Source: Sipunculus nudus | Lineage: Eukaryota > Annelida > Sipuncula > Golfingiida > Sipunculidae | Direction: 5' to 3' | Length of the DNA: 64,000 nucleotides | NCBI GenBank assembly: GCA_026874595.1 | Contig: CM049322.1 | Location: 53,165,386 to 53,229,385 of the forward strand | Shown here: piece by piece, positions 1 to 11,900 of the stretch | How the letters are laid out: every line of letters starts with the position of its first letter | Position numbering within the stretch: the first letter of the stretch is position 1 | The notes under the pieces: generated by a model | The model's input: only the letters and a program-made list of their open reading frames with translations | Told to the model about the DNA's origin: nothing | Database searches by the model: none | Made by a program: the position numbers and the translations under genes

Positions 1-272
1 ACCCTAGCAATATTCACACTGATATTCACAAAGAATTTAATATGAATTCCAAATGCTGAAATGAGTGTTACAAAAATTAGCTGAGGAGATTTCAAAGGAA
101 GTAAGTGACAGACAAAAGAAAATTACATGTACGATTTTGCAGACTTATTTCGCCATTAAAGATTGGACTACTTTAACTTGAGTGACCGAGTGGGACAACT
201 AGGGAGAAGAATACATATTAATCGCATCTACAATACTTTAACATGAAGATAATACAACAGGTCGTATCTTAC

Positions 273-2339
273 CCATTACCTTGGCAGCCGGAGTCTCCGT
301 GCCCTCATCAATGTACTGGACGTCAGTGTGGCAGATTCCCGAAAAATGTATCTGTTAAAAATAGTTAACAGGTCAAACTTTAAATCATACGTCACTCACA
401 CAAGATTCTCCACCCATAACATTTCAAGGTGGTTTCCAAATTGTTTAAAAGGAAGTTTAATGTGACCATGAAGTATTACTTAATGGAACGGGATATCCAT
501 GGTGAAATTGAGAGGAACGGCCATCACAGCATAGTGATATGGCATCATAGAGACGGCCACATGACACACGCAATGTCTGTCATTTGAAATTGGATCAATG
601 TCAAGGCCGCCAAAATAGTTACAAAATAGATTAAAAGCGGCAGCGAGGGGGCCCGTGGATCGTATGCCTAAAATAGATCTCTTTGCTCAGACAATAATAT
701 CCGCCGTTATCATTACTGGTCGATGGGGATGTTTAAAGAGCAGGACAACGACACCAAGACAGGAATAAAGAACATAAGGGCTGGCCTTTGTGAAAAGTGA
801 AGAACTTCATGTCCCCAACACTCTCCCATTTTCACAGTGTATATATGTTAGTCACTATACAGGATATATAAACATGGGTCGTGGACTCCCGGAGTCCCAG
901 CGGTCATGTACAGGCACAAAAAGCGATTTCCGAAAGTTTACGTTAAAAACTCAACCATCGTAGAATGTTTCACTAACTAGATTTGTCCTGACATCTTTGG
1001 TTTGCAGGTTCAGTGATTGAATGTCTAATCCTCCTGATTATCCTAAGGCTGCTCCTTTATTTGTTGAAATGTGGAAGACTGGTATTTTCTATATAACTAT
1101 TGTATATGTAAAATAACGATACGACTTGATGAATCATGATTATATTGTGACCAAAATTGACCAGGAACAAAGGGCCAATTAATAATATGAGATATATATC
1201 AGAGACCCCTAACAGAAACAACGCTTTAAAAATAGTGTAGATCTCTTACTTTAATCGTTTAAATTCACAAGCAAATTCGTGGAAATAATGTCCTCCGCTT
1301 TAGGCTCTTGTTGTCTTTCGTGCTAGATAAGCAGCCAAAATTATGACATTTGGAGAAAATCTTTAGGGCACATGAAGACTGAAATAGATCCACCATGACA
1401 TGTGGAGACATCTGCAGATGAACATAAAAACTAAAACACACTGAAAAAAATGAACCAAAATCCTCTAAGACGCGTGGAGACATCTGCAGGCAAATTAAAA
1501 ACTAAAACACATAGAGAAAATGGGCGAAAATTTGATAATTTTGTTTTTGAGCTGGAGATTTTTTTATTATAGGCACTCAAAACCAGTCCCAGCATGAGAG
1601 CAAACACTGACCCGAATTGAATGAAATTGGTTAAAACTGAGGGAAGTTATCACACGGAAACAAAAAACCTGATGGACGGAGAGAGAGACAGACAGACGGA
1701 CAGACAGACAGACAGACAAGCCCAAATAAATGTCCCCGGCATCTACAGGTACACTTTAAATTGACATTAACCAGACCAATCGATAGCGTTATGGTATGTT
1801 TTCTAACATAATCAAACATTAGCTAGAAAAGTTCCGTTTTTAACTCAGCATATGGGTACACGTACCCCTCTGCATGTAAGCTGAATTTTTGACCGCATGA
1901 ATACAAGCATGGCTCGCAAGGATTACTGGACGCGGCCAACTTGTACACGATACAGGATATCACTCTTTACGAAAGAGAAGGCGTGACAGTTTGGGATGTG
2001 AGTTCACATGGATTCTGTTTTGTTAATTCATCATTCGTAGCCTAATGTTAAGACTGTTTTCCACAATATGAATGCAACATGATGGAAGGCAACTGGGATG
2101 AATTCCTCGATATTGCTTGTATCACGACTCAAGTAGGCATACCAGCCAAATTACCGTTGCCTACTGAATCAGGTTGTCAAGTCTAGTTAAAAAAAACGGA
2201 GAGCCTGTGAGTTGGGATAGGCGTTTTCAGTTCTACTTTTTTTTCAATAAAGGTGGAGTTAATAGACGTGAAATATAGGAATAGACCTCTTTAACATGTG
2301 TTCGAGACATACTTGCTGGGCACAAAGTGACATATATAG

Positions 2340-2401
<62 letters not shown>

Positions 2402-2566
2402 ATACATTTGTAACAAAACTATTTTGGGTTTAAAAAAATTTCAATGTGTTCAGGTTCCAGCCCGAGTTACCTTGACAACGGCGCCGTTAGCTGGTGGTTC
2501 CGGTATCGCTACTTGTCTTAAAAATAAAGGCTGACGGTAAACCTCCAGCTCAAGGCGCCTGTTCAT
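273..2566 (-). CDS. Zinc-type alcohol/polyol dehydrogenase-like gene, copy 1, 5' part (exons 1-2; continues left of window)
   Basis: Exon 1 runs 2566-2471. It starts at an ATG, encodes 32 residues ending IPEPPANGAVVK, and stops at a GTAACT donor in phase 0. Exon 2 runs 351-273 (79 nt), with acceptor TTTTAACAG and donor GTAAGA in phase 1. It encodes a segment containing FSGICHTDVQYIDEG, ending AAKVMG. The pattern P-EPP-NGAVVK followed by GICHTDV is typical of the N-terminal catalytic domain of medium-chain zinc alcohol/sorbitol dehydrogenases, where the Cys is the first catalytic-zinc ligand. Such enzymes oxidise alcohols or polyols with NAD(P). The remaining exons (GHE motif, Rossmann fold) must lie before base 1. 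Neither exon has an internal stop, so this may be the functional member of the local family. Substrate is unknown. The family call is firm; gene integrity cannot be judged from two exons. Confidence 0.62.
1402..1530. repeat. Two-copy tandem repeat, about 72 bp period
   Basis: The motif GTGGAGACATCTGCAG occurs at 1402 and again at 1474, each followed by a similar A-rich stretch containing AACTAAAACACA. It lies in intron 1 of dehydrogenase copy 1. Confidence 0.6.
1679..1720. repeat. GACA/GA-type microsatellite
   Basis: Short run of GAGA then GACAGACA units. Similar tracts recur near 37.3 kb (complement form) and 58.1 kb. Confidence 0.7.
2331..2401. repeat. (TA)n microsatellite grading into (TG)n
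   Basis: Uninterrupted TA alternation of roughly 50 bases followed by a short TG run, about 70 bp left of dehydrogenase exon 1. Confidence 0.9.
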
Positions 2567-3239
2567 CTTGGAGTTCAGAGGATTCAGTGAGGGTTATACT
2601 GACACATATGAATCAATGGGCAAATCTGTAACTCGAGTGGTAAAGTTTACATGATAAATGATAACGCATAAATAAATCTCATTCATGGGTATCATATTGG
2701 TCAGATGTAAATGTAAAATACCCCAAAGGCCATGATAGAATGCCACGGATCAAAGCTGGTTATTTATAATGAATAAAAAAACACGCTTGTTTTATCATTT
2801 GCATATCTGTCTCTGATTCTGAATACATTGAACCAGATAGGTTAGGTGTATAGAATACTTTTAAATCAGATGAATGAGTTATCAAGGGGCAATGGTCGAT
2901 GATTCATGATGGGGAGACAACAACGTGTACTACGGCATTCTTACTGGAGTTGAGATTCTTGATTTAATATAAACATACACAATTCATTATTATTGATCTT
3001 GTTCGTTTCAGTATCCCCTGTCTGATATTTAGTAGCGATGATTCATACAAAATACATGGGACCTTTATTTTATTAAAAAATATAGACAAATTAAACCACT
3101 GGCAAAAACGCATTCTAATGTTCCTTTTTTTCTTTTATCAAGTTCGATTAGGGATGTTGGCTCTGGGGAAAGTTTGCAAAATGAAAAAGGCAGCTTCCAC
3201 AAGAACTAATGTTACGTCAAGACAATCCCTACGGCTATA

Positions 3240-5160
3240 TTACTGTCATGCGCTACACTGGGCAATAGATAAAACTCGGAAGTTTGAAGTCGAGGCCTAC
3301 GGGAGTCGGAAGCCGTTTTTTTTTTTATTTCATTTTTTTTTTTTTTTGTATAATTTTAAAAATAATGAACAAATCGACAATTTTTTTGGTGTTAAAACGG
3401 AAGATATATACCCTCTTTTTCATACAAGAAAGTTTAAAGATATATATTAATATATATGGAAATCAAAGCATAATTAATGCGTCGGAAGCCTCTCGGAAGT
3501 CATCCGGGTTTGACAGATGATGCTCAAAATGCATAAAACTCGGACGTCAAGCCCATAACACCAATGACACAGAAAGTGTCTTGAATCAACCAAAATATTT
3601 ATTTAGGTAATATTTATGTAATTTAATAAAATCATAATGTTTATAACTAACCAAATAATATATAACACAATATAAACCACGAAACATTAATTTAAAATAC
3701 TATAATAACAGATAACAAAACCAGTATAATACAAAACATATTTATTTTGGTATCTCTATTAAACTATTTTATTTCCTTGAAAAAATACATACTTGAAGCA
3801 AGATATAATAACATAATAACAGGTATAATAAAATGTATACACAATGTGTTATTTATCATTATATGACGATATAATTATATATTCATTCAACAGCGATATA
3901 ATTTGATATTATATGATTAAATATCATATATTATAAAATTACAATATAATCAATATTCCAAAAATATATAATATAACCCATTAAAAGTGATTAAATATCG
4001 AATATAACATTGTACAGCATATTATATAGTATTAGTTAAGTAAGACAACGTGATATCAAATAATATAAATTAATACATGAATTTATTAAATTTATATGTT
4101 TATATATCCACTCATGTATGTGATCTTTTTTCTACTCCACAGAGCGGGTTATTCTTACAAATAAAATGGGGTGTAGGTGGCAGAACCGATTTTAGGTGGC
4201 GATTCCTCCCTTTACCAGTTGTCATATTATAGTAGTAACTGATTTTAATCTAAGGATATTTCATGTTACCTTAAAGGCACAAGCGTTACCTTGTTCTGAG
4301 CCTGACCCCTAGTTTGCACAACCTTTTAATGAAACTGTTCTTAAAATGTTTCCAAAATACTGTATATTTTTAAATTGTCTAAAAAAAAGTTCCCTGGAAT
4401 CTTATCATATGTTATCTGCTATAATTGTCAGAACATATATTATTATTTTAACTATTTCATTTAAATGTTACATTTTTAAAATAAAACATTTTCTCATTAC
4501 ACATATAATAATGTAATAGAAATATTTCCTTCCTCCATTAATTATTTTGATTGAGATAAAATTTAACAAATCTTTGTATTTTATAAAATATTTGAATAGT
4601 GTTGTGTAAAATTATTATAATACAAATGAATGTTGTTTAAGTTATACTTAATTTTTTATATGATATAATATTCTAATCTGTGTTGTTATTTAAGGAAGTA
4701 AAAATATATAAAAGTTATTACACCATTTTTATAATATTACGAAATTTTAAATGCTTTAATATTAAATTCCTACAATAACATTCCATATCAAAATATTACC
4801 TTGCGATAATATATATATAATGCATTACATTTGAGTGTATATTCAACATTTTTTTTTATTTTATATATAATTATGTAAGTAATATACATTTTAATTTTAT
4901 TCAAATACATAAATATTACTTAAATTAAAATTTGGAATGATTCAAGACTTTTTTTGTGTCATTGTTGGTTGGTGCTATGGGCCTGACTTTAATTTTCATA
5001 TATGTTAATATATGTTTGTGAGGCTTTCTGTTTTTATAAAGGGGTTCTATATCTTCCATTTTAACACGAGAAAGTGTTGGTATGATCGTTATTTTTTAGA
5101 TTATACTTAAAATTAAAACGGCCTCTGAATTCCCAGTTTTATTAATTGCCGCTACACTCT
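3240..5160. repeat. Long imperfect inverted repeat (foldback-like element), about 1.9 kb
   Basis: The left arm (about 3250-4000) and the reverse complement of the right arm (about 4480-5150) match over several blocks in the same order. These are GGCAAT followed by ATAAAACT; GTGTTAAAA followed by GGAAGATATA; AAGCCCATA or AGGCCCATA followed by AATGACACA; GTCTTGAATCA; and GTAATATTTATGTA. The left arm has about 70 extra bases near 3470-3545. The middle (about 4130-4340) is unpaired and less AT-rich. No transposase-like ORF is visible. The structure fits a foldback-type DNA element or a MITE-like palindrome; exact ends are uncertain. Confidence 0.6.
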
Positions 5161-5394
5161 TTACACCGAGAGGTCGTGTCAGCAGTCCGGTATTATGTGC
5201 GTTTCTGACCATGCAGCTGCAATGCTCCAACCGATTGTGACGTGGCCTATCATTATAGTCATGGATACCAATCTACAGTTTAAAAGTCAAGCCAAAATTG
5301 TGGATTCCATGATCAAACATGCCCATTAGTACTAGTGTTCATTGTTCCTGTAAAAATCCATTTGATATATACACACATATATATATATATACAT

Positions 5395-5550
5395 ATTGTT
5401 ACGAAGGGAAACATTGGGCCGATCCCGGATTCGAACCCATGTCGGTGGTGCACAAGTCCGGCGTACCAACCGCTTCGCTAGCAAAGCAAGCTTCACTAGA
5501 GAGACAGTTCGGTCCGCTTTTATGCCACCCCGTAACACACCCCCCTTAAG
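5395..5550 (-). mobile_element. tRNA-derived short element (SINE-like)
   Basis: On the minus strand an A-box match TAGCGAAGCGG is followed about 30 nt later by a B-box match GGTTCGAATCC, the spacing of a RNA polymerase III tRNA-type promoter. The unit is flanked by TGTTACG at the left and CGTAACA at the right. A short TA/CA tract lies next to it at 5370-5397. I read it as a tRNA-related SINE or tRNA pseudogene. A functional tRNA is unlikely because I see no acceptor-stem pairing. Confidence 0.55.
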
Positions 5551-5789
5551 AGCGTTCTGCTATCAGAACAAGACTAATGTTTCCAGGAGTGAGCTTTGGT
5601 GAGCATATTCCCTGGGCCACAAAGTTTACCGTCATCCCGGACGATCCCCCAATTTTATGTTACGGAACCTAATATCAACACATTGAGAATGGAAATTGAG
5701 ACCCTGTCCTAGATCTCCAACGCATTCTATCCTTAATCAACCAATGAGGTTTTAGTTTTCAGGTTATATTCATGTAACAAAATTTTTAC

Positions 5790-6487
5790 CAAGTACTTTA
5801 GCCCCTGGGACGTCTGATCCTTCCTCCAAAAAGTGGACGTCGCTTGGACAGATCCCGGAGTAGTGTAGCTGTGCTGGAGAATAAAGACAAAAGCTTTCAT
5901 TAAACTTGTGTTTCTTTTTCAGTTGTGTTTCCGTGTTTGCGTATATGGGTAATGGACATGAAAATACCTGTTTCCATGTGCGAGAGAAAATATTTCAAAT
6001 AATTTCATTTGATGTTGATTTTGCGAAATTATCGAAACCATCTTCATAAGAAGCCACCACAGCTGATGGCAGGAAGGAAATCCTGTATTAAATCCTAGGT
6101 CCTACTGCTACCAAGACTAAATATCAAATTTAAATATTTGGTTTTAAATTGAATCAGTTTCACTAATATAATTCTATCCCGATACTAATTGATGGATATA
6201 AACTTTCATAAAATCCAAATGCATATTTCTTTCTTGATATAGTTTTTATTTTCAAAGTCCGAAGGAAATTTTTCTTTTTCGTCTTCTTCTTGTGCTACTT
6301 ATTTTTTGAGGGGTGTTTAATTGCCTGTTTTTTTTTTCCAAATTTGTCTCTGGTGGTTTATAAGTATTTTAACAATGCTCTCCTTGACAACAGCTTCTTT
6401 GTTTGGTGAGTCTGGTATTGGCTCTTGTCTCAGTACTAAGGGCTGCTGGAACCCTTCAATTTCAAGTTGCTTGTTTATCTCGACCAT
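5790..6487 (-). pseudogene. Dehydrogenase-like copy 2, orphan exon pair
   Basis: Exon 1 (6487-6383, 35 codons) starts at an ATG nine bases upstream of the position equivalent to copy 1 and encodes a segment ending IPDSPNKEAVVK. Exon 2 (5868-5790, 79 nt, the same length and phases as copy 1) encodes LHYSGICPSDVHFLEEG and ends AAAGTACTTG at a GTAAAA donor. Two features suggest decay. The base after exon 1 is GAGAGC rather than a GT donor, and no further dehydrogenase exons are visible between 2.6 and 5.8 kb before copy 1 begins. It could be a partial duplication, or a pair of alternative first exons feeding copy 1, which the lost donor makes unlikely. Confidence 0.55.
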
Positions 6488-6759
6488 CAAACAATACTAA
6501 GTTTAAAAGCTACGGTACACAGACTTCTAAGGTCAGAGGGAGAGAAAAAAGGACAGGGAGACAGAAAGAGAGAGGGAGAATCCTACAGAGACACAGCTTG
6601 ACAGAGAGTAAGACAGACAAAGGTATGTCCCGTGCGCATCAACATGTGTTAACTCTTACAGCATTCTGAAGTGGAGTATTATGTTTTGTTCACAGGGTAT
6701 ATTTGATTCAGTGGATACGGAATAAAATAGCAGTTAAGAAAAATACAAGCTGCTGTGTT

Positions 6760-7225
6760 TGTGTGTGTTCAAAACATAACTCACGAAATCATGAGCGGAA
6801 TCTCATGAAATTTTCAGGGCATTTAAGGAAAGGACATATTGGGGTGTGCATTTAGGACATTCTCCCGAGTCATGGGGCGTAATCAAGGAATATTCAGGAA
6901 TGAATGAATGAACGTTGGAATATAGGCCACACAATAAGTGAATCCAGGCAATGTCCTTGTAGCCTTTGCGCCTCGCAGTCTTGAGTCACCATCTGTTTAG
7001 GTGATATCGAGCGCCAAGCACCTCGAAGTGACGGTGTACAGTGTTACCTGCAATACGGCTTGAGCACAACAGCCGTTTTAAAGTATAAACTAAAAAAGAC
7101 GGGATTTCAATGTTCACGGTTTTTTTTAAACGTATGCTCTTATCTCTCGGATGAGTAGATGCAAATACAGTTAAGGGAGCATCCCGCAATAGGGAACCAC
7201 ACATTGTGGAGGCATGCATGTATTA
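6760..7225 (-). repeat. Dispersed repeat, copy 1 of an inverted pair
   Basis: The reverse complement of this stretch shares ordered blocks with 29825-30135. These include CCTATTGCGGGATGCTCCC, GAATATTCCTT, a block containing GAAAATTTCA, GAGATTCCG, and TTTTGAACA followed by an ACAAACA-rich stretch. No ORF of note is present. Class is unknown. Confidence 0.5.
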
Positions 7226-8977
7226 GGATGCATATTTCTAGTTTATACATGAAGACAACTTTATCAAAGTTTTTTTTTATTTCGTTATGTTTGGTAGCAG
7301 CTTTGTAGTTAATTACCCAAGCAGTGTCGCGATTTGTCACGATGTTAACCGAATAGTTTACTTTAAGCTTACGCCCCACCACGAAGAACTAACCATAGGC
7401 TACGAAGTGCTTTTAAGAGTTACATATGACTTCCGATATTTGACCATTCGTAGCGGCGCCGTTACTTAAAACTAAAATCGAGATATACGCTACGACAGGT
7501 AAGAATCACGACGATGAGCTAGGAAGCCAGAAATTGTCCAGTTCATAGCGCATGGGGGACCCAAATGATGGAAGTGGGAAAGCCCCTTTTAGAAACTCTC
7601 TAGAAAAAGAATGGTGTCGTCATGGCCGGTCTATAATCATAAACACAGTCTAAAAGTGCCTGAGTAATATCACTCTAGCATGGCAAAATTTGTAAAAAAT
7701 AAAGTAAGTCACTTATGCCAAGGCAGACATTAATCATCAAATCTAACAAATTTAAAAAATTCAAAAGGGGACTTTAATCGCATAGCATAACATGAAAACG
7801 TTGACTCAGCGTTGGCAGTCCTTGTTTTATTCACTGGAATATATTTACATAGCATAGAAAAGCAGCTAAGATTTATCAAAATAAAATAACATCTGCATCA
7901 TGATTTTTATTCTTCAGATCATTCAGCTTATACAGATATATATACAGCAAGGTATAATTGGTTCTAACTGTGTACAGTACACACTAATGCTGATTCAATT
8001 ACCCACACTGTTTTAAACATCTCGATTATATCCAGATATGTTAAATCGCAAGGTAATTAAAGACATCCACAGCCTTGCCACTGAGACAGTTTTCATGCCT
8101 TTTCCAGTGTATTCTTTTTAATTATATGTCACAGAATAGTATTAAATACAGATACTGATTTACTCACGGTCATAAACTGTGTTAAATTAGTTCATGTTTT
8201 ACTTTGCTTCCTAGAGAGTTAAACAAACATCTGATACATTAAGCATCATTAAACTTGATACAGATAAAGTAGGAATCTCTAGTACTGTGTCATAAATATT
8301 TTGATATATACATATAATACATATATAATTTCATATTATATTACAACATGAAAATATATATCATATAAAAATATGAAGAGTGTTATATTTTTAAACTTAT
8401 ATTAATGTACCCAGTCTCTACATCATGATGATCAGCCATAAATTACTAGAGTAGATACAAATTGCCGAAAACCGTGTACGTGCAAACCTAATTAGGAAAT
8501 GTCATAAAAAATATATAAATTTATAACTTGAAAAGGTTAGCTCTTCAACTCTGATGTAAAACTGAAAATGTATTATCAAAGTATACACTTTTCTTGAAAT
8601 ACAACGCATACATACATGAGTTAGATTCCATATACAATTTATTTACAGAATACACTTTTTTTTCAAATTCATGACATAAGAAAGGTTTTGAAAGTTGTAA
8701 CTGTTACACTGAGATATCACGTGATTATTGTGGTGACACCTGATTCATTTGATAATGATTGCCACTTAATCATCTCAAATATTTGTTAATCTAATAGAAT
8801 GCATAAATTAATACCGATAATTGATACGATGATTTCTCGAAAAGCGTCCATTAGGGGGTGTAAATGCGCAAAGAAAATTCACAACAATGTAAATTATTAC
8901 TAACTGGTCTAATCAAACCGAATGTGAATCTAAGAAAGCTCCTTTGACACCCCTTTCCGCTCTTTTTCTGGCTAAAG
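7226..8977. other. Intergenic, no gene seen
   Basis: AT-rich sequence without convincing exons on either strand. ORFs here are short, and none shows a recognisable motif or a splice context I can defend. Confidence 0.5.
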
Positions 8978-11900
8978 ATACACACAGGTATCATGTGATC
9001 TCTTAATTATTGTCACACACAGGTATAATATGATGATGGCGGTCATCACTTAATTATTGTCACACACAGGTATCATATGATGATGGCGGTCATCACTTTA
9101 TTATTGTCACACATAGGTATCATGTTATGATGGCGGTCATCACTTAATTATTGTCACACACAGGTATCATGTGATGATGGCGGTCATCTCTTAATTATTG
9201 TCACACACAGGTATCATGTGATGATGGCGGTCATTATTGTCACACACAGGTATCATGTGATGATGGCGGTCATCACTTAACTATTGTCACACAGGTATCA
9301 TGTGATCATGGCGGTCATCACTGTGTTATTGTCACACACAGGTATCTTGTTATGATGGCGGCCATCTCTTAATTATTGTCACACACAGGTATCATATGAT
9401 GATGGCGGTCATCACTTAATTATTGTCACACACAGGTATCATATGATGATGGCGGTCATCACTTTATTATTGTCACACATAGGTATCATGTGATGATGGT
9501 GGACATCTCTTAATTATTGTCACACACAGTTATCATGGTATGATGGCGGTCATCACTTTATTATATTCACACACAGGTATAATGTGCTTATGGGGGTCAT
9601 CACTTAATTATTGTCACACACTGGTATCATGTTATGATGGCGGTCATCTCTTAATTATTGTCACACACAGGTATCATGTGATGAGGGCGGTCATTATTGT
9701 CACACATAGGTATCATGTGATGATGGCGGTCGTTATTTTCACAAACAGGTATCATGTGAAGATGGTGGTTATCACTTCATTATTGTCACACACAGGTATC
9801 ATGTGATGAGGGCGGTCATTATTGTCACACATAGGTATCATGTGATGATGGCGGTCGTTATTTTCACAAACAGGTATCATGTGAAGATGGTGGTTATCAC
9901 TTCATTATTGTCACACACAGGTATCATGTGATCATGATGGTCATCACTTTGTTATTCGCACACACAGGTATCTTGTGATGATGGCGGTCATTATTGTCAC
10001 ACACAGGTATCATGTGATGTTGGCGGTCATCACTTTATTATTGTCACACACAGGTATCTTGTGATGATGGCGGTCATTATTGTCACACACAGGTATAATG
10101 TGCTGATGGCGGTCATCACTTAATTATTGTCACACACAGGTATCTTGTGATGATGGCGGTCATTATTGTCACACACAGGTATAATGTGCTGATGGCGGTC
10201 ATCACATTATTATTGTCACACAGAGGTTTCATGTGATGATGGCGGTAATCACTTTATTATTGTCACACATAGGTATCATGTGATGATGTCGGTTATCACT
10301 TTATTATTGTCACACAGGTATCATGTGATGATGGCGGTCATCACTTTATTAATACAACACACAGGTATCATGTGATCATGGCGGTCATCACTTATTTATT
10401 GTCATACAAAGGTTCCATGTGCTGATGGCGGTCATCAGATAATTATTGACACACACAGGTATCATGTGATCATGACGGTTATCAGTTAATTATTGTTACA
10501 CACAGGTATCATGTGAAGATTGCGGTCATCACGTATTTATTGACACACACAGGTATCATTTGATGATTGCCGTTATCACTTTATTATTGTCACACACAGG
10601 TATCATGTAATGATGTCGGTTATCACTTTAATATTGTCACACAGGTATCATGTGATGATGTCGGTCATCACTTTATTAATACTACACACAGGTATCATGT
10701 GATCATGGCGGTCATCACTTATTTATTGTCATACACAGGTTCCATGTGCTGATGGCGGTCATCAGTTAATTCTGGTCACACACAGGTATCATGTGATCAT
10801 GGCGGTTATCAGTTAATTATTGTTACACACAGGTATCATGTGATGATGGCGGTCATCACTTAATTATTGTCACACACAGGTATTTTGTGATGATGGCGGT
10901 CATTATTGTCACACACAGGTATAATGTGCTGATAGCGGTCATCACATTATTATTGTCACACACAGGTTTCATGTGATGATGGCGGTAATCACTTTATTAT
11001 TGTCACACATAGGTATCATGTGATGATGTCGGTTATCACTTTATTATTGTCACACAGGTAACATGTTTATTATTTTTGTCACTTTATTATTGTCACACAC
11101 AGGAATCATATGATGAAGGCGGTCATCCTTTTATTATTGTCACACACAGGTATCATGTGATGATGATGGTCATCATTTTATTATTGTCACACAAAGCTAT
11201 CATGTAATGATGGCGGTCATCATTTAATTGTTATTGTTACACACAGGTATCATGTTTTGATGGCGGTCATCATTTAATTTTTGTCACACACAGGTATCAT
11301 GTGATCATGGCGGTCATCACTTTGTTATTGTCACACACAGGTATCTTGTGATGATGGCGGTCATTGTTGTCACACACAGGTATAATGTGCTGATGGCGGT
11401 CATCACATTATTATTGTCACACACAGGTTTCATGTGATGATGGCGGTCATTATTGTCACACACAGGTATTATGTGATGATCGCGGTCATCAGTCAATTGT
11501 TGTCACACACAGGTATCATGTGATCATGGCGGCCATCACTTATTTATTGTCATACAAACGTTCCATGTGCTGATGGCGGTCATCAATTAATTATTGACAC
11601 ACACAGGTATCATGTGATCATGTCGGTCATCACTTAATTATTGTCACACACAGGTATTTTGTGATGATGGCGGTCATTATTGTCACACACAGGTATAATG
11701 TGCTGATGGCGGTCAACACATTATTATTGTCACACACAGGTTAAATGTGATGATGGCGGTAATCACTTTATTATTGTCACACATAGGTATCATGTGATGA
11801 TGTCGGTTATCACTTTATTATTGTCACACAGGTATCATGTTTATTCTTTTTGTCACTTTATTATTGTTACACACAGGAATCATATGATGAAGGCGGTCAT

